Assembly: GCA_037157565.1 (NCBI GenBank)
Contig: JAZHRO010000012.1
Coordinates: 8,210,501 to 8,274,500, forward strand
Origin: Thalassia testudinum
Taxonomy: Eukaryota > Streptophyta > Magnoliopsida > Alismatales > Hydrocharitaceae
Length of the DNA stretch: 64,000 nucleotides
Direction of reading: 5' to 3'
A program made the translations under genes and the position numbers. Positions 22,441 through 34,318 of this stretch are shown in pieces (within the stretch, counting starts at the first letter, position 1; every line of letters begins with the position of its first letter). The notes below the pieces were generated by a model that did no database searches, was not told the origin of the DNA, and was given only the letters and a program-made list of their open reading frames with translations.

Positions 22441-22730
22441 CACGATTGAAGTGGTACTGCAGCTTGCAAGGGTTGTGGGCTCTGCCATCTATTCGTGGTC
22501 TTCAACCGTGGCGCTATCTCCACCTCTCCTCTATTGACACCAACAAATGCACAAGGTTGCAAGGCTTCCCAGTAGTCCACATTGTCAGGGACAGCATGAG
22601 ATCCAACCTTGGCTCCCTCCTTAAGATCTTTCTTCTTGGAAGAGAACTCCAAGAATAAGAACAGGAAAAGATATAACAAAATATAGAATTTTAACAAGAA
22701 AATCCAAGAATTGAACTGCTTTGATACCAA

Positions 22731-22994
22731 GTTGAAAAATATAATGAGCAGAAATGTATCAACAAAATATCAAAAATAGTAAAGCAATCAAAAGAATGCT
22801 TGGGTTTACGTAGAAACCTCACTCATAAAGAGTAGGGAGAAAACCACGGGAGAAGGCCCCGATAGGACGTGTTTCTCTATTATTCTTCTCAAAGGAATAT
22901 GGGAGGAGTACATGTCTATTTATAGGCCACCACACACATAACAAAAGTCCTACTCCACTATGTAGGACTGAACCACTAAACATTTTTCTCAACA
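22731..22994 (-). repeat. 5' LTR of the small element
   Basis: It starts TGTTGAG (minus strand) at 22994 and ends ...TTTTCAACT next to the primer site. A TATA-like CTATTTATAGG sits near 22916-22926. Confidence 0.85.
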
Positions 22995-23106
22995 GGTACC
23001 TTCTCTGGCCATTCGGATCGTCCAACATTGGTTCATCAAAGAGTGTGGGAGGGAATCCCCTCTGATACAAAGGAAACTGTTAATCCTTCTTCCTACCTCC
23101 TTTTAT

Positions 23107-23272
23107 TGTTAGCATATAGTGTTCTTATATTTTTTATGCTTTTCTTGTACGGGCTTATGGGTGTTTAGCTCCTAAGGGGCAGTTCTGTACTTTAACCCTT
23201 TGGTCTCTCTCTCTCTCTCTCTATAAGAGAGCCTATGGTTTTCTATAATGAATGGAGTCATTTCATTCAAGT
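23107..23272 (+). repeat. 5' LTR of the nested copia element
   Basis: It starts TGTTAGCATATAGTG and ends ...CATTCAAGT. A (CT)n run precedes a TATAAGAGAG box near 23222. The primer-site-like TGGAATCAGATCA follows at 23273, a decayed version of TGGTATCAGAGC. Confidence 0.8.
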
Positions 23273-24094
23273 TGGAATCAGATCACCGATCCTAGACCGT
23301 GGCTCTCGGTATCCTACCCCTTAAGGCCTCTGAACCCTAACACCTAAATCCCGTTCTCCTCTCTGTGTGCACACCAGTGGCCAGTCTTCAACGTGGTGGT
23401 GCCTGTGTTGCCAAGCGAGGGCGATCGGAACTCATTGCGTTGCAGATTGTCGTGCGAGCATGATCGGGCCACTTAATCGGGCAACCGCTGCATCGATCTG
23501 AGTGCTAGTGGCGTTGTAGATCGTGTGATGAGGGTAACCATTGCTTTCAATGGCAGTTCAACACTTTTGCGACGGTCCTTGTGATGGTGGAAGAGGTCTA
23601 ATCGGTGCGGCAATACTCATGCGAGGCCCTGCAAGTCTTCTATCAACCGAAGGTGCTCGTGTGGTGCTCCAGCAGTGCTTCCTTTGCGCCTGATCGGCAA
23701 TGCTTCTACGACAGTGACCTCTGCACCTGGTTCAGAGGTTGCACAAGATAGTAGCTGTGAGGGGCATGTAGTCCTGCTCTAGGGGCTGTGTTCCTAGTAG
23801 TTACAAGGAGAGGGAGCCTAGGTCTCCTTGGGGCCATCTCGAGTGTTCTCTTTATACCCGGATTAGACCAATGTCTGTCCAAGGGGGCTTCTTGTCAGTG
23901 ATGCAGATCTGAATTCATTCTGTTTCAGATCTATTGGTTTTCGCCAAATAGTGGAATGGTTTTCTCTAGTATGGACTATTTTTGGGGTGTGTATTCCCCG
24001 TATTGCATGATTCTTGGGGTATGTTTTCCCCATTTGCTTTGGATGTGGTCTGCTTGACACCTATGTTAAAATCTGTGTGCCTGGTGCATCAGGA

Positions 24095-24979
24095 GCATTA
24101 CAGGAGCCACCATGGAGTAGGGTGGCTGATCAACTCTGGTGCGTCACAGCATTTGTGCGGTGATCAGACCTATTTTCGTTTGCTATAGTCTGTTCCCCCA
24201 GGAAGGACTTTATAGGTGGTTGATGGTAGATACACCCCAGTTAGGGATAAGGGGGAGGTGTCTGTAACCCCCAATTTGCAGCTGTTCGGTGCGGTACATG
24301 TGCTAGAATTCCCACTGAGTCTGTTGTCAATGAATAGAATCACGAAGGATCTCAACTGCAAAGTGATCTTTAATGATGTCGGATGTGTTGTACAGGACAA
24401 GCTCACCAAGAGGATTGTTGTCAGAGGTACATAGGAGAATGACGTTTACCATTTGGGACAAGAGCCATTTGCAGGAGTTACTCGATATGGTAGCAGGAGT
24501 GTTCTACAGTGGCATGTTCGTTTTGGTCACTTGTCTCTGGATCACCTAAGGAGGGTGATACCACATATTTCCCCAGCTGCTAATATATAATGCGATGCTT
24601 GCCAATTGGGCAAGCATTATTGATCCTCTTTTCTAGCTAGCACCTCTCTTGGATCCTCGACATTATTTTAGTTGCTTCATATGGATGTATGAGGACCAAG
24701 TAGAGTCCTAAACCAGATGAGACACTAGTACTACCTAGTTGTCGTAGATGATTTGTTTAGAGCCATGTGGGTGTTCTTGTTGAAGAGCAAGGCAAAGGTT
24801 GGAGGATGCATAGAGATACTTTTTCTGGAGATCAACACACAATATTCAACCATAGTGAAGATGGTGCAGACTGATAATGCTCTTGAGTTTTGCACTGTCA
24901 GACTTAAGGAGTTCTACAGGACTCGTGAGATTGTCCACTAGACTACTTGTCCTCATAGTTCACAACTGAACAGGGTCGC
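24095..24979 (+). pseudogene. copia protease, GAG-preintegrase and integrase N-part
   Basis: The protease block reads GWLINSGASQHLCGD (24118-24162). The catalytic Asp of D(S/T)GAS is replaced by Asn, so the protease is dead. Next come SLLSMNRITKDLNCKV and a GAG-preintegrase region. The integrase is represented by VVDDLFRAMWVFLLKSKAKV, MVQTDNALEFC, the 'TCPHSSQLNRVA' end and several stops. The integrase is cut at GTCGC (24975-24979) by the solo LTR that follows, and continues at 32245. Confidence 0.85.
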
Positions 24980-27141
24980 TGTTTATCAAGCTTTTCGTTG
25001 AGTTTAGGAAATGCGTTGTAGTATAGTCAACAAATCGCTCTCAAACAGATAAAATTTATAAACTCAGAATCTAAATTGAAGTCCAAGGTTGAACACAGGG
25101 AGCAAATATGGAATTAACGAGCTAATCTTTAATTTGAAGTAAATGAGCACAATAAATGGAGCAAGATACAAGATATTCAATGAATAATAATCTACTCAAA
25201 TGGTATTCAATAACAAAAGAATTTCAAGAGTTCACTATAATAAAAAGAGATCAAGACAAAATAATGGTGATTTAGATCACCAATTATTAGCCCTAATTAA
25301 GCATGCATATCAGACATCTCAATTAAACCAAATAACCCAATAATGACTTGAATGTTACAGTGATCAGACATTGGGTATGTGGATCAGACAACTTAAATGA
25401 TCATGCTTCTTAAAGCCTTCTTTTCTTCTGCTATTCTGCTTCAGCCTTCTTCTCGAGCCCTCTCTTTCTTCTCTAACCCTTCTTTCCTTCTCGATCCCTC
25501 TCCTTCTTCTCTTCTCCTTTCACGAGCCTTTCTTTCTTCCCTTCTTCTTCAGAACTTCTCCTTCACAAGCACAAGGTGACAATTCCCTCAGCGACCAAGT
25601 GTCGCACCAGGCATAGCTATAGAGAGCAAAATCGCCCCTCTCGCTCTCTCACAATTTCCTCCTCTTCTCTCTCAGACCCAAGGTCTATCTGGGTCTCAAT
25701 CGGGTTAACGGGTCGAGTATAGGGGACCAGGGCTACCGACGTGGGTGGTAGCCGAGGAGTGCGAGCGGATATGTGAGGAGGGACTCGACCCCTCAGTGCT
25801 TGGGTGTTTCCGCGAGGGTAGCTTGATCGTGTTTTAACAGATATTTCGTTGTAATATAGATGAACTCTCCGCGAAAACAAATGAAAATTTATAACTCAGA
25901 ATTTAAAATATCCCGAGGTCGAACTCAGGGAGCAAACGTAATTCTAGAAGCATACAAATTCACAACTCACTATGATATACTATTTTACAACAATTAAAGA
26001 GAGAGAATGAACAAAAAATTCTTTTCTTCTTTTCTTTCTTTCTTCTCTTCTTCTTCTCTCTTCCTTCTCTTCTTTCTCTGCCTTTCCTTTCTCGGACGTC
26101 TGATTCTTTGAATCAGATGCCTTATCAGCCCCTTTTCTACAGTGCCTTGCAGCTTCTTTTTGCACTGTGCCTTCTCCTTCTTCAGTTGGCTTCTCGGACT
26201 TCCTGTCTTCTTCTGCTGCTGCGGCTCTCCTCCTTCTCTTTCTTTTCTCTGCAGCTTCCTCCCTCCTGTCTTCCTCTTCCTCTTTCAGCTGCTCTGTGCA
26301 GCTAAGTGTCCTCAGCTGCTCCTCTACCTTTCCTTCTTCAGTAGCTCCTTCCTTCTTCTTTTGGTTTCTTCCTCTCTGCAGCTCCTTCCTTCTTCTCTTC
26401 AGCAGCTGCAGCTCTTCTTCTTCTCTTCTGCTCCACTCCTCCTCCTTTCTTCTTCTCCTCTGCTTCCCTACGCGTTACACGGTTAGGAAAATCTAACCCC
26501 TACCCGCCCTGCGTCTCTCACTCTGTTTCTCTCTCAAAGGTTCGCTCCCAGAGCATTCGCGGGTATACGGGTCGGGTAGCATGCCTGGGACCAGGCCCAC
26601 CGGCGTGCGGTGGTGGGTGAGGAGTGCACGGTAGGGTAGTCAGGTTTGGACCCAGGCTCGCGGGGCGTGAGCACAGGCGAGGGCGGGCGTGAGCGCGTGG
26701 CGCGCTGTGTGTGTGGGCGAGGGACCTGATGTTGGTGCTAGAGCACCACGATCATTTGTTTTGATGATAACAAAACACGTGTTATTTAACATTTACACTT
26801 GGAGTCTTAGATTTCATGTCAATTGCAAATGTAGACGTGATTAGACGGAATTCGAGCTCGCATCTAGGACGGATTGGAGGAGCTCGACGGAGAACAGAGA
26901 AGATTCGCGAGGAGCGATAAATTGAAGATGGAAGGACAAGAAGAATAGGATAGAATTATGTTTATCTCTTTCTTGTACCCTTGTCTTTATTTTTTCTTGC
27001 TCTTTATTTCCTTAGAACATTATGTTAAAGAGCCTTAAAGTACCCTAACAGTAGTCCTAGGAACGCCGGCACAACCCTAGGATACTTAGGTTTTCTGTAG
27101 AGAACTTAGAAAACCAATATAGGGTTCAAACAGTACTTCCA

Positions 27142-27670
27142 GACGTCTAATTCCCAAATCAGACGTCTGATAAAGTATTTTAAGACGTCTGACTGTTGAT
27201 TCAGACGTCTGATAACATTTAGGCTGGACATAACTAGTTCTGTCTGATGAAATCAGATGTCTAGACCTTAGACCAGACATCTTATGAGACGTCTGATGAC
27301 TTTGCCAGACGTCCAATTAGTGGACCGTTGGCTCTCTTAGAATACACTCAAGGATATGACCGTTAGAGCCTTATCAGACATCCTTAAGCCATTCTAGACG
27401 TTTGATAATTGACCGTTTTGCCTCGACTGACCCGAAAATCTCTTCTCAGATATTTTCTAGCCGTTGCAAATCCATTCCCACGAAAAACTAGGTTTCCAGA
27501 CGTCCAGACATAGTGCCAGACGTCCTGTATGTCCTCTGATGGACTTGCGTTAGAACCCTGTTTAGATCTGATCCAAGTCAGGAAGAGACCCGCCCAAAAT
27601 CAGACGTCTGACCTTGAAATCAGACGTCTTAAAGTGGTCTTCCAGACGTCTAATGCCAGAATTAGACGTC
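27142..27670. promoter_or_regulatory. GACGTC palindrome array in the SIRE-like solo LTR
   Basis: I count 12 exact GACGTC hexamers in about 530 bp, several within perfect TCAGACGTCTGA, plus decayed copies. Spacing is irregular (20-130 bp). The array lies upstream of the TATA box, in the part of the LTR (U3) where transcription controls normally sit. GACGTC is a known bZIP (C-box) core; control of the element by it is inference. Confidence 0.75.
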
Positions 27671-27783
27671 TGATAACCCTGTCAGTGCAATGATTGTTCC
27701 TGATTTCGAGTTAATTCACTTGGGCTTTGCACCCAACGGCTATGGAACCTTTCCTAAGCCTTCCAAAGCCTTCCTAAGGCCTC

Positions 27784-27791
27784 TATAAATA
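27784..27791 (+). promoter_or_regulatory. TATA box of the SIRE-like LTR
   Basis: TATAAATA lies within CCTCTATAAATAGAGG, about 110 bp after the palindrome array. It is conserved in all four copies and would place the transcript start shortly downstream. Confidence 0.7.
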
Positions 27792-30700
27792 GAGGGGAAC
27801 CTTTGCAACATAAAAATACACCAAGAGACACCTAGCTACACACTTTCACACTCTTTTGTGTCCAAAAAGACTCTCTTGCTCTCCAAGCTCTAATTCTTCA
27901 TCTTGAGAGATCAAGCTTTGCGCACCCGCTCTCCCACTGTAGTTCACGAGAGCAACGTAGCGCCGTCGTGTTGTTCACGCATCCGCGTCGTCGACGCACT
28001 CCTTTCAAAGGGAAGCATCCTAATTCCTATAGAAGCTTAGGTTCAAATTTACTTTGTTGGCTCTATAGGATTTTTTGTTTTATCTTTGTTATTTGGTTGG
28101 GTATTCGCTTTGCGAATTCTCGTCTCCTTCGCGAGACAAAATCCTTCTCGTGAAGAGAAGGGGTTGAGGAACGCTACCCTCGCACTTGTAGCGTGGTTGT
28201 ATTTGAGGTTGAATCACCCTCGTTTAAAGTGATTCGTTTAGTAGATTTTGATCAACTTGGTTGATTGGAAAATCCTAACTCGAGAGGGTTAGGTGGTGGT
28301 TTTCACCCGGTTTGGGTTTCCACCTAAAAATACTTATGTACTTGTGTGATTGTCTATTTTGTGAGATTGTTTATATTTATTTCCGCAATTATTACGTCAC
28401 CCCTTCCTAGTAGGGAATTTCACCTGACCCCTATGTATCGAAGGCGATAAGCCTTATGCAGAAATTCAATTTATGCTACCGCGCTCACTCACCCACTTCC
28501 GAGGTGGGACTAAACGTCCTACCTGCCTATCGTGCTCACTTGCAGAGGTTGAGCTTCTCAATTGCAGCTGCTGCGAGGATCCTCGAAGCCAATCAAAGGC
28601 CTGGGTGTGTGCGCGAGACCAAGCCGCGCCTTCTGGACCTGGGGCCTTGGAGTGCTGCGGCCTGGAGAAGCTTGCAAAGCAGCTTCGACCTACTCGTCAA
28701 TGGCGGCGAGCCCCTGGAACTTGAAAGCACCAAAACGGCCTTGCAGCCACGTTAAAAAGCTCAGGGAGCTTCGCCAAGGTGTGGCGAATGTGCAGAGGTG
28801 GTCGGCGAGGCGTGGGAATGCCTGTGGGAGCGTGCCTAGGGTTTACTGTGGCCGTGGAGTTGGGTGTATTCGGTGGGCGAATATAGAGGTGTTGGTGGTC
28901 AATGCAGATGGGGAAACTGCTTAGTGAATGATGGCGGAGGTTTTGAGGGGTCTGGCGAGGTGGATGGAGGCGTGGAGCGATGGGAACACCTCGCCGGTGG
29001 TCTGCCGGAGGTGGAGAAGGTGGCGGTGGGCAGTGGTGTAGAGGGGTCGAAAATGTGATTTAAAAGAGAGGAAATGAAGAGGGAGAGAGAGAGAACTTAT
29101 CTATGAGTCTTTGGACGAAAGGGGGGGGGGGAGCGGTGGTAGCGAATGGCTGTGTTGCCATCGCCGGAGACGAAGGTGCCCAGGGGAAGGGACGGCGACG
29201 AGGAAGAGAGACTGGAGGGTGCCTGCTGGCGCGACGGACGATGGCGGAGGTAACCCTACCACTGGTATGGTGGCAAGGTGACGAGAGAGGAGGAGGAGGG
29301 TCGCCGGAGCCTGCGGGCGAGTGTCCGGAGGAGGAGACGAAATTTGAGGGTTTTCTTCGACCAAAACAGGCTTGCCGAAACCAGCAGCCCTAGCCGCTTC
29401 TTAAATAGATGTTGGCGAGGAGGAGATCTCGAGGAGGAAGCGTGGGCAGTCCGTCGGAGAGTGGCCGGAGAAGAGACACATGCCTCTCGCGTGTTCGCAT
29501 GAGAGGTATGGGCATCGGCAGGGCATGGGAGGGGGTCCATGCGGAAGAGGACAACGGAGGGGACCCCCTTCTCGTTTCTTGGGTCGGTCCCCATACCCTG
29601 CGTGGTGCCATCCTCCGCGCAAAGTCGCCGGAGGCATGGGCAGCTGCTGCGGGTGGCAGAGGGACCGGCTTGCAAAGAACGAAGGGAAAGCTGAGGGGCT
29701 AAGTGCTAGGGTTCAAAAAGTTAAGGGTCAAAAAGTAATTCTTGAGAACCAATTTGTAAAGTAGGTCAAAATGGCCTTCCCTTAGGTCCAAATTTTGGTA
29801 CAAATCTAATTTGAACCTAAGGAATCCAATGGTGAAGTTTGATTTTAGGTTTGACCACGTTTGACCAATCAATTTGCACAAAAACCCAAATTAGGTCAAA
29901 AATTGGGTATTGTTCTCAATCTAGGTCAAAATAGGTTCCAATGGTCAAATTGAAGGTTCTAAACCCTAGGGGATATTTTTTCATTAATTTTAGATGGTTT
30001 ACTTGATTTTTATCTTGCCTGAAACTTTGTGAATTAGAGTGGGATTATTTTAGGGTTATAGAATGTCATTTAATTCCTAGAAGTTGCTATAACCCTTTTT
30101 TGATCAAATCATCCCACTTTCTTTCTTATTAATCCCATTTGACCTATGTTTAGACCCTTAGACATCCCGTTTGTGTACTGCATTGGTAAAATTGTAGTTT
30201 TACCTCTTGTGAGTTACTTTATACTCAAATTTATAGTTCTTTGATTTAGGCTTTCCCTTAGGTTTTATAGGAGCTTTTGTATACTTATTTAGGTCAAAAT
30301 GTGCTAGTTAGGGTTCATGATGAGGCTCTCATAATTGGGTGAATAGCCTAAAGCACAAATCCAATTTAGGGGTGTGCGGGCGCTCGTATTCTCATGATGT
30401 GGGACTATCCCCACTGGACTCCTCGCATGCAGCTGCAGAGATGGTGCCTTTGTTGACTGGAGCAGCAGCTGAGGTTGAGGCTTTCACTTTAGGGTTTGGA
30501 CTGGTGCCTGGGGCGTATCCGCATGGCCTGGAGTCATTGGCAGGGCATGTAGTGGCCAGAGAACTGCGTTTATTGTCGGAGATGGAGGCGACGACGTTGA
30601 CGAAGGCGTATACCTGAAACATGAAGGACGGCCTCACGACCATATTAAATTATCTCAGGATGGTCGCCGGAGGACGGCGAAGGTGATGGTGGTGTCCTTG

Positions 30701-32244
30701 TGGTGTCTAGTGCGCGGATGAGGGCAGACTGTGACGGAGAAGGTGGTCGGTGATGGGTGTGTTCGGGGGGTCGCGTGAGTGGATGGAATGGCAAATAAAG
30801 ATGGGGGTTTGGTTCATGGAGGTGAGGCGATGCTTGTGAGGGAGTTGGCAAGGCTTGTAGTGTGGTGGAGCGACGGGGAGACCTCGTCGGAGGTGCGACC
30901 GGAGATGGAGACGAAGGTGGTGTATGGTGGAGTTGAGGGGTTGAAACAAGGGTTTAGAAGTCCTAAGCTAACCTATGGAGTGAGAGGAACCTAACTAACC
31001 TAAATCTAATGGATGAAAGGGGAGAAAGGTCCTTTCCGGTGGTACGTCAGACTTGGAGGAGATGAAGCCTCCGATGAGGGAGAAGCGGCGAGGACGACGA
31101 GGAAGAAGACCCTTGCTAGTATTGTGAGCGGCAGAGGAATGTGGGGTGGAAAATCCGACCGACAATGGTCTGTAGCGGCCAACGAAGAGGGTAGGATAAA
31201 GAGCTCGCTGGAGCTGGTGGAGACGGAGGTCGGGGAGAAGGGAAGAGGGGGAATCCAACCTCCAAACCAAGCTAAGGGGCACGAAAATGCAATGTGGGTC
31301 CTTTTATAGGACTCAAGGGGTCGTTCCAAGCTTGGAAACCAAGCTTGGAAGCTTGGAGCTTTCACGAATGAGGAAACCCTTGATTTCAAAGGGTTCACAT
31401 TAGGTTTTGGGCAAGTATTAGAGCCCAAGATGCAACTCAGATGGAAGGGGATTCTCTTAGGAGTTTTCCTTACAATTTTGGAAGAGATTGGGCGAGAAAT
31501 CAGGGAGAACTCCTGGATTGAAGGTTGGATGCTTGATGTGTTTACATGGCAATGGCGGCAGGGACCTATTGGTGAAGAAGATGGCAAAGTTAGGGGGTTG
31601 GTTTTGAAAGCTGAGGGGTTATTTGAGAGAAAAAAGACTCAGACTGGACCAAAATGCACACTAGGTCAAGATGATCTCTGATTGGGCCTAAATTTTGGTA
31701 CAAACCTAACTTGGACCCAAGGATTATGATGTTCAAGTCGTATTTTGGTTTTGACCAAGTTTAACTGGATAATTTATGCAGAAACCTAAATTAGGGTAAT
31801 TTTCCATTTGAGACTTGTTTTAGGTTAAAATGGGTTCCAATGGTCAAATCAAGGATACCAAACCTTATAGAATATTTTTCCATGATTTTTAGAAGGTTTA
31901 GGTGAATTTTATCTTGACCAGAACCTCAGTTAATTAAGTAGGTCTGAAATTTGGGTTTCGAATATCCATTAATTCTTGAAATTCGAGAAAACCCGTTTCT
32001 ATCTGCACGAACCCTCTTATTAAACATTTATGAACTTTTGACCTTTATTGAACCCCTAGAAAATCCCATGATTGTTCTGCATTTCGGATATGATGTTAAA
32101 ATTGTATATTTACCCCTCAGTTAATGTATTTCTCTTAGAAAGAATATGCAATGAATTATGACTCTCTGGCGGTTATGTAGGAGCATTTGTCTATTAATTC
32201 TGACTAATTAAAGTTAGTTATGGCTGATGATAACGTTATCATTA

Positions 32245-34318
32245 GTCGCAGAGCGGAAGCAGAGCACTTGTTGGATGTTGCCCGTACACTATTGATTCAT
32301 CACAATGTGTTGTAGAGATACTAGGGGGACACAGTTCTGACAACAACTTATCTCATCAACAGGATGCCCAACTTAGTTCTTCACGAGTAGATACCGATTC
32401 TTTTGCATCCAGATGATGAGTTGCTTCATGTGCCTCCCAGGACCTTTGGCTGTGTTGCATTCGTCATGTGTCGTCACTTGGTTGTGACAAGCTGGCTCCT
32501 CATGCTATCATGTGAGTATTTTTGGGGTACTCTTTGACACAAAAGGGGTACCGTTACTATGATCCTCTGCAGAACAGACATTATTGTTAGCACTGATGTG
32601 ACTTTCCATGAGGATACATCATATTTTTTAATCACTGGACAGAGGAGCTCTTGTGATGATGTTGCCTTTCTTCCCCTACCTATTTCGTGTGTAGAGACTC
32701 AGGTATCTACTTCTCAGTCTAGACCTCCAGCTGATAGACAGATGAACTCTTCCTCCCTAGATGACTTTGAGAGATAGCACGAGCTATTACGTACCTATCA
32801 CAGGCATCACACTACCTTTCAGAGGCCTCCTCCCTCACTAACAGATGTTGATTCACAGGTAGTTGAGAGGGTACCTAATACCAGTGATAGTTTGGTTAGA
32901 CCTAACTCCCTAAACAGCGCAGATCACCACAGTCGTGAGGCTCTTTTTGCTGCGACTTAGTTAGAGGTACCATATGATTCAGATCTCCCTATTTCCATTA
33001 GGAGGGCACTATGCACCTATGAGTTCAGATACCGGGTCGTAGGCAGTTTGGCTACCGATGGTCTTGCTCCTAAGTTTAGCAGCTTTTGTCAAGCACTTAC
33101 AGCGTTACACATTTCGTCTACCTACCGGCGGGCCATACTTGATCCAAAGTGGCGTCAAGCCTTGGAGGATGAGATAGCAGCACTTCAGAGTAGACAAACT
33201 TGGGATCTCATCTCACTTCCTACTGGCGGATGACCGGTTGGCTCCCAATGGATCTTTGCCTTGAAATACAATCCTGATGGGTCTATTTCGAGGTATAAGG
33301 TCAGGCTAGTAGTAAAGGGGTTCACTCAGACATAATGGGTGGACTTCTTTGATACTTTTTCTCCTATTATGTGTTTAGCCACTATCCGGATACTTATTTC
33401 TATTGTTGCTCACAGAGACTAGCAGTTTTATCAGCTTGATGTGAAGAACACCTTTCTCTACGGCGATCTTCAGGAGGAGGTTTACATGTAGTAACCCCGA
33501 GTTTCGAGGTTCAGGCGGAGTGTGTGTGCAAATTGAGGAAGGCAACATATGGATTGAAGCAGAGTTCCAAGGCCTGGTTCCAGAAGTTATCAGAGGTGCT
33601 CCACCAGATTGGTCTGGGGCACTCTACTTCAGATCACTCCTTATTTACCAGGAAGACTGATAGGGGGACAGTGGCACTCCTGGTATACGTTGATGATCTT
33701 ATCATCACCGGGGATGATAGAGATGGGATAGACGAAGTCAAGAGGCGCCTATCAGAGAAGTTTGTTATAAAGGATCTAGGATAGTTGAGGTATTTTTTGG
33801 GCATTGAGGTTGCACGTGGCAAGGTTGGAGTGGTGCTCTCACAGAGGAAGTATGTTCTTGATCTTCTTCAGGAGATTGGCATGTTAGCAGCTAAGGCTTC
33901 AAATATTCCCATGGACCCTAAGGTCCATTTATATGATGAGAAATCTGAGGTGGTTGATAGTAGGGCTTATAGGTAGTTGGTGGGTAAGCTCCTTTACCTA
34001 ACCATTACTTGTCCAGACTTGTCTTTGTCTGTTAGTAGGCTTAGCCAGTTTATGGATAAGCCAACTAGGCATCACTGGGAGGCTGCAATGTAGGTGCTTA
34101 GGTATGTGAAGAAAGTACCAAGACGAGGATTATTGTTTCGTAAGGGAATGCCCATGGGGGTTGTAGCATACTCTGATGCTGATTATGCTAGCTGTGTTGG
34201 GGATAGAAAATTTACCACGAGGCTTTGCACCTTTGTTGCAGGTAATCTGGTTACCTGGAGCAGCAAGAAGTAAGTGGTTGTATCTAGATCCAGTACGGAG
34301 TCAGAGTACATGGTCAGG
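32245..34318 (+). pseudogene. copia integrase end, reverse transcriptase and RNase H
   Basis: After the nested LTRs the reading resumes with YLINRMPNLVLHE and PPRTFGCVAFV. The RT has ALEDEIAALQSRQTWDL, SQWIFALKYNPDGSI, YKVRLVVKGFTQT, QLDVKNTFLYGDLQEEVYM, RKATYGLKQSSKAWF and the intact catalytic box YVDDLIITGDD near 33690-33722. The connection has RYFLGIEVA; RNase H has [15 protein letters not shown] and SSTESEYM. Several stops (for example 33232, 33335, 33781) kill it. RNase H stops abruptly at about 34318, where gypsy integrase begins. Confidence 0.9.

Larger units (their letters stand above)
20909..22994 (-). mobile_element. Small non-autonomous LTR retrotransposon with TSD GGTAC
   Basis: Two LTRs (20909-21174 and 22731-22994) flank 1.56 kb. 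On the minus strand the 5' LTR starts TGTTGAG at 22994, and a primer site TGGTATCAAAGCAG follows directly at 22730-22717. A polypurine tract AGCTTGAGGGAGAG (21188-21175) precedes the 3' LTR. The target duplication GGTAC is perfect (20904-20908, 22995-22999). No gag, RT or integrase motif is seen inside; instead a GC-rich block occupies about 22010-22440. Confidence 0.85.
26730..28422 (+). mobile_element. Solo LTR of the SIRE-like family, plus strand
   Basis: It is 1693 bp, starting TGTTGGTGCTAGAGC and ending ...TAGGGAATTTCA, with perfect duplications CCTGA at 26725-26729 and 28423-28427. It is clearly the same family as the LTRs of the gag-only element and of 45338-47068. No internal sequence is present, so it is the product of recombination between two LTRs. 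Confidence 0.92.
25805..30334 (+). mobile_element. Inner solo LTR of the same family A, interrupted
   Basis: It is bounded by TTGGG (25800-25804, 30335-30339). It starts TGTTTCCGCG and ends ...CTCTCATAA, compared with TCATTA and CCATCA in its two relatives. Without the nested LTR its length is about 2.8 kb. It therefore inserted into an older solo LTR of its own family. The Leu/Ser-rich open frames at 26108-26496 and the GC-rich open frames at 28456-29700 fall in it and look like low-complexity shadows. Confidence 0.75.
24980..32244 (+). mobile_element. Outer solo LTR (family A), interrupted
   Basis: It is a solo LTR of about 2.7 kb made of 24980-25804 and 30340-32244, bounded by perfect GTCGC duplications (24975-24979, 32245-32249) inside the copia integrase. 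It starts TGTTTATCAAGC and ends ...GTTATCATTA. It is related to the LTRs at 25805-30334 and 55211-57531: all share a 'gaac..agggagcaa'-like lead, a GC-rich middle and a tail with 'ggtttgacc', 'aaattttggtacaaa' and 'agttag...gatga'. The long AT-rich and GC-rich parts resemble LTRs of Athila/Tat-type gypsy elements. Strand is arbitrary. Confidence 0.8.

Noticed and set aside
26108..26496. Overlapping Leu/Ser-rich open frames of 65-114 codons
   Set aside because: They come from a CT-rich low-complexity run in a family A LTR; no start context, domain or conservation is seen.
28456..29702. Several GC-rich open frames on both strands
   Set aside because: They are open on both strands at once through GC-rich composition and lie in an LTR; the same holds for 55930-56904.
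24980..32244. A single 7.3 kb non-autonomous element with paired LTRs
   Set aside because: The order of parts is head, head, tail, tail, with an inner TTGGG duplication, which fits nested solo LTRs better.
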